DNA of 6,744 nucleotides from the NCBI GenBank assembly GCA_029864785.1, contig JAOTST010000086.1, positions 1-6,744 of the forward strand, given 5' to 3'. Origin of the DNA: Chromatiales bacterium. GTDB taxonomy: Bacteria > Pseudomonadota > Gammaproteobacteria > Thiohalomonadales > Thiohalomonadaceae. Below, piece by piece: positions 5,276 through 6,744 of this stretch. Position 1 is the first letter of the stretch; the number at the start of each line of letters is the position of its first letter. A model generated the notes under the pieces. It did not search any database. It saw only the letters and a list, made by a program, of their open reading frames with translations, and was not told where the DNA came from. Position numbers and translations under genes: made by a program.

Positions 5276-6016
5276 CTAGCCAACATACGCAAGAAGTTTA
5301 TGTTCAATATTTCTGGGGTTATCACCCTCGGCGATAGAGATAATCCCTTCGATCAGCATGTATCGCAACTGTGTTTGAGCCTCGATCACATTCTTCATTT
5401 TGTTCCCCATCGGAATCAACATCAGGTTCGCCAAACCAACACCATAGACAGTCGCTACAAATGCAACAGCAATACCGTGCCCTAATTTGCTTGGATCGGC
5501 CAGATTTTCCATGACTTGAATGAGTCCTAAAACCGCACCAATAATACCGACGGTAGGAGTATAACCACCTGCACTCTCATATAACTTAGATGCCGCCAGA
5601 TAAAAACTCTCTTTGGTATCAACCTCAACCTCAAGTATGTTTCTCATCATCTCGGGTTCGGTACCATCCACTAGCAGCATAAGTCCTCGGCGTGCGAATT
5701 CATCCTCTTCCGTATCAGCGATAGACTCCAATCCCAATAAACCCTCTCGACGAGCCACATTACTCCAGCTAACAATCTTCTCAATAATCTCTTCACCACT
5801 GTCTACAGGCGGTATAAAGATCCACTTTATTTGGCGCAGAGCCTGAACAAATAGAGTCATGGGGAACTGCAACATGATGGCACCGAGCGTGCCACCAGCA
5901 ACAATCAAGATTGCAGGGCCATTCATCAGTGAGGTGATGTGTCCCCCTTCAAGGAACTGCCCCAAAATAATGGCGCCAACACCGACAATCAGTCCAAAAA
6001 TACTCAAGATATCCAT
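5276..6016 (-). CDS. motC: MotC (MotA/PomA family), flagellar stator channel subunit, 246 aa
   Basis: MotC is the A subunit of the stator in the inner membrane, forming the ion channel with MotD and pushing on FliG of the rotor. Four membrane segments are visible: about 3-22, 33-53, 152-172 and 181-203. A large cytoplasmic loop lies between the second and third. In that loop Arg89 and Glu97 align with E. coli MotA Arg90 and Glu98, which contact FliG. Pro154 at the start of segment 3 (GYTPTVGIIGAV) matches the essential MotA Pro173, and Pro202 lies where the second conserved proline falls. The compact 246-residue form is that of the MotC/PomA branch, shorter than E. coli MotA. The ATG at 6016 is 2 nt after the cheB stop with AGGG upstream. 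Confidence 0.94.
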   Translation of the reverse strand: MDILSIFGLIVGVGAIILGQFLEGGHITSLMNGPAILIVAGGTLGAIMLQFPMTLFVQALRQIKWIFIPPVDSGEEIIEKIVSWSNVARREGLLGLESIADTEEDEFARRGLMLLVDGTEPEMMRNILEVEVDTKESFYLAASKLYESAGGYTPTVGIIGAVLGLIQVMENLADPSKLGHGIAVAFVATVYGVGLANLMLIPMGNKMKNVIEAQTQLRYMLIEGIISIAEGDNPRNIEHKLLAYVG

Positions 6017-6018
6017 GC

Positions 6019-6744
6019 TTATACCCTAGCCAACTGTCCGCCGATTTCGCCCAGCGGCAAAACCAATTCACTAACACCCGCTTCAGCCACCGCCGCAGGC
6101 ATCCCATAGACGGTACTGGTGGCCTGATCCTGACTCCAGATCAAAGAGCCGGTCTGTTTTAAAACTTTAGCCCCCTCGCAGCCATCAGCTCCCATACCCG
6201 TCAAGATAATCGATAACGTTGACCCCCCAAAAACCTTCGCAACTGAACGCAAGGTCAAATCAACCGATGGCTTATAGGTTAACAGATTATTCTCAAAGAT
6301 CTTCACTTGGGCTCTGGAACCCCTTTTGGTCAACTCCATCTGCATGCCGCCTGGGGCTAATAGTGCCAATCCAGGCTTGATTTCATCACCATCTTTGGCC
6401 TCTCGTACCTGAATATTACAGAGCTGATCGAGTCGCTCTGCAAAAGATGGTGTAAAACTCCCTGGCATATGCTGTATCAACATAATCGGGTAGGGAAAGT
6501 TAGCCGGGAGTTTGGTAAGCACCTCTTGCAGCGCCACGGGACCACCGGTGGAAGAGCCTATCGCAATCAAATCAATCTTCGCTAATTTTCTTGCCCTGCG
6601 CGTAGAGACTGGTGCAGAAGAACGTCCTGTGGCGGGTATCGCCGCTCTTGGCAACCCTGAGGCCATGGGGCTTCGAATAGGAACCCTATTTCCCAGCGCA
6701 AAGACCCGCTCACATAGAACCCTATTTGCCTTCTCACGGTTTTT
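6019..6744 (-). CDS. cheB: CheB, chemotaxis methylesterase/glutamine deamidase (C-terminal 241 residues, cut by window edge)
   Basis: CheB removes methyl groups from chemoreceptor glutamates and deamidates receptor glutamines, giving adaptation. The frame stays open from the stop at 6019 to the last base, so the ATG at 6666 is probably internal and not the start. The 26 codons before it (ending PIRSP) read as the inter-domain linker, and the phospho-receiver domain should lie outside the window. The catalytic domain is complete: GSSTGGP with nucleophile Ser (codon 6552-6550), LIQHMPGSFT with the catalytic His (6471-6469), and TGMGADG with the catalytic Asp (6186-6184). KPSVDLTLRSVA and YGMPAAVAEAG are further family hallmarks. 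The residues between linker and catalytic domain are rich in Ala, Ser, Pro and Arg, as expected for a flexible link. It is the first visible gene of the che/mot operon, and cheA is expected just upstream. Confidence 0.96.
   Translation of the reverse strand, partial: KNREKANRVLCERVFALGNRVPIRSPMASGLPRAAIPATGRSSAPVSTRRARKLAKIDLIAIGSSTGGPVALQEVLTKLPANFPYPIMLIQHMPGSFTPSFAERLDQLCNIQVREAKDGDEIKPGLALLAPGGMQMELTKRGSRAQVKIFENNLLTYKPSVDLTLRSVAKVFGGSTLSIILTGMGADGCEGAKVLKQTGSLIWSQDQATSTVYGMPAAVAEAGVSELVLPLGEIGGQLARV

Noticed and set aside
6664..6666. The ATG at 6666 as the true start of a short, receiver-less CheB
   Set aside because: The frame is open upstream to the window edge and its codons read like the usual CheB linker. 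No clear ribosome site precedes this ATG. The full gene very likely begins outside the window.

Overview
The window is a compact piece of a gammaproteobacterial chromosome. Every gene I can support is on the minus strand, so the biological order runs from the right edge (6744) to the left edge (1). The order cheB - motC - motD - parC - parP - cheW - DUF2802 gene is the polar-flagellum chemotaxis layout known from Pseudomonas and its relatives. It suggests a motile, single-polar-flagellum gammaproteobacterium. I cannot name the genus. Base composition looks even across the window, with no sign of recent transfer, insertion sequence, tRNA, rRNA or CRISPR.

Right to left: (a) 6744-6019, the catalytic half of the chemotaxis methylesterase CheB, whose receiver half lies outside the window. 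(b) 6016-4463, the MotC/MotD stator pair. (c) 4456-2946, the ParC ATPase and the ParP CheW-like adaptor that place chemotaxis arrays at the cell pole. (d) 2913-2449, the coupling protein CheW. (e) 2419-2225, a small disordered charged protein of unknown function. (f) 2213-1794, a DUF2802 membrane protein that matches FipA, the polar partner of FlhF. (g) 1784-957, an unusual membrane-anchored protein with a cytoplasmic GYF_2 domain and a periplasmic pentapeptide-repeat helix. Gaps in this block are -4 to 32 nt, so it reads as one operon (cheB to the pentapeptide gene) that continues upstream beyond the window.

A 102-nt gap (956-855) then holds a weak terminator-like hairpin and a good sigma-70 -10 box. 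It starts a second, housekeeping unit: mog (molybdopterin adenylyltransferase) followed 2 nt later by prmB (L3 glutamine methyltransferase), which runs off the left edge.

Taken together, the first block combines array signalling (CheB, CheW), array positioning (ParC, ParP), flagellar pole selection (FipA-like) and torque generation (MotC, MotD). The least understood parts are the 64-residue small protein and the GYF_2/pentapeptide protein, both placed as members of this operon. No stretch over 300 bases lacks a gene.
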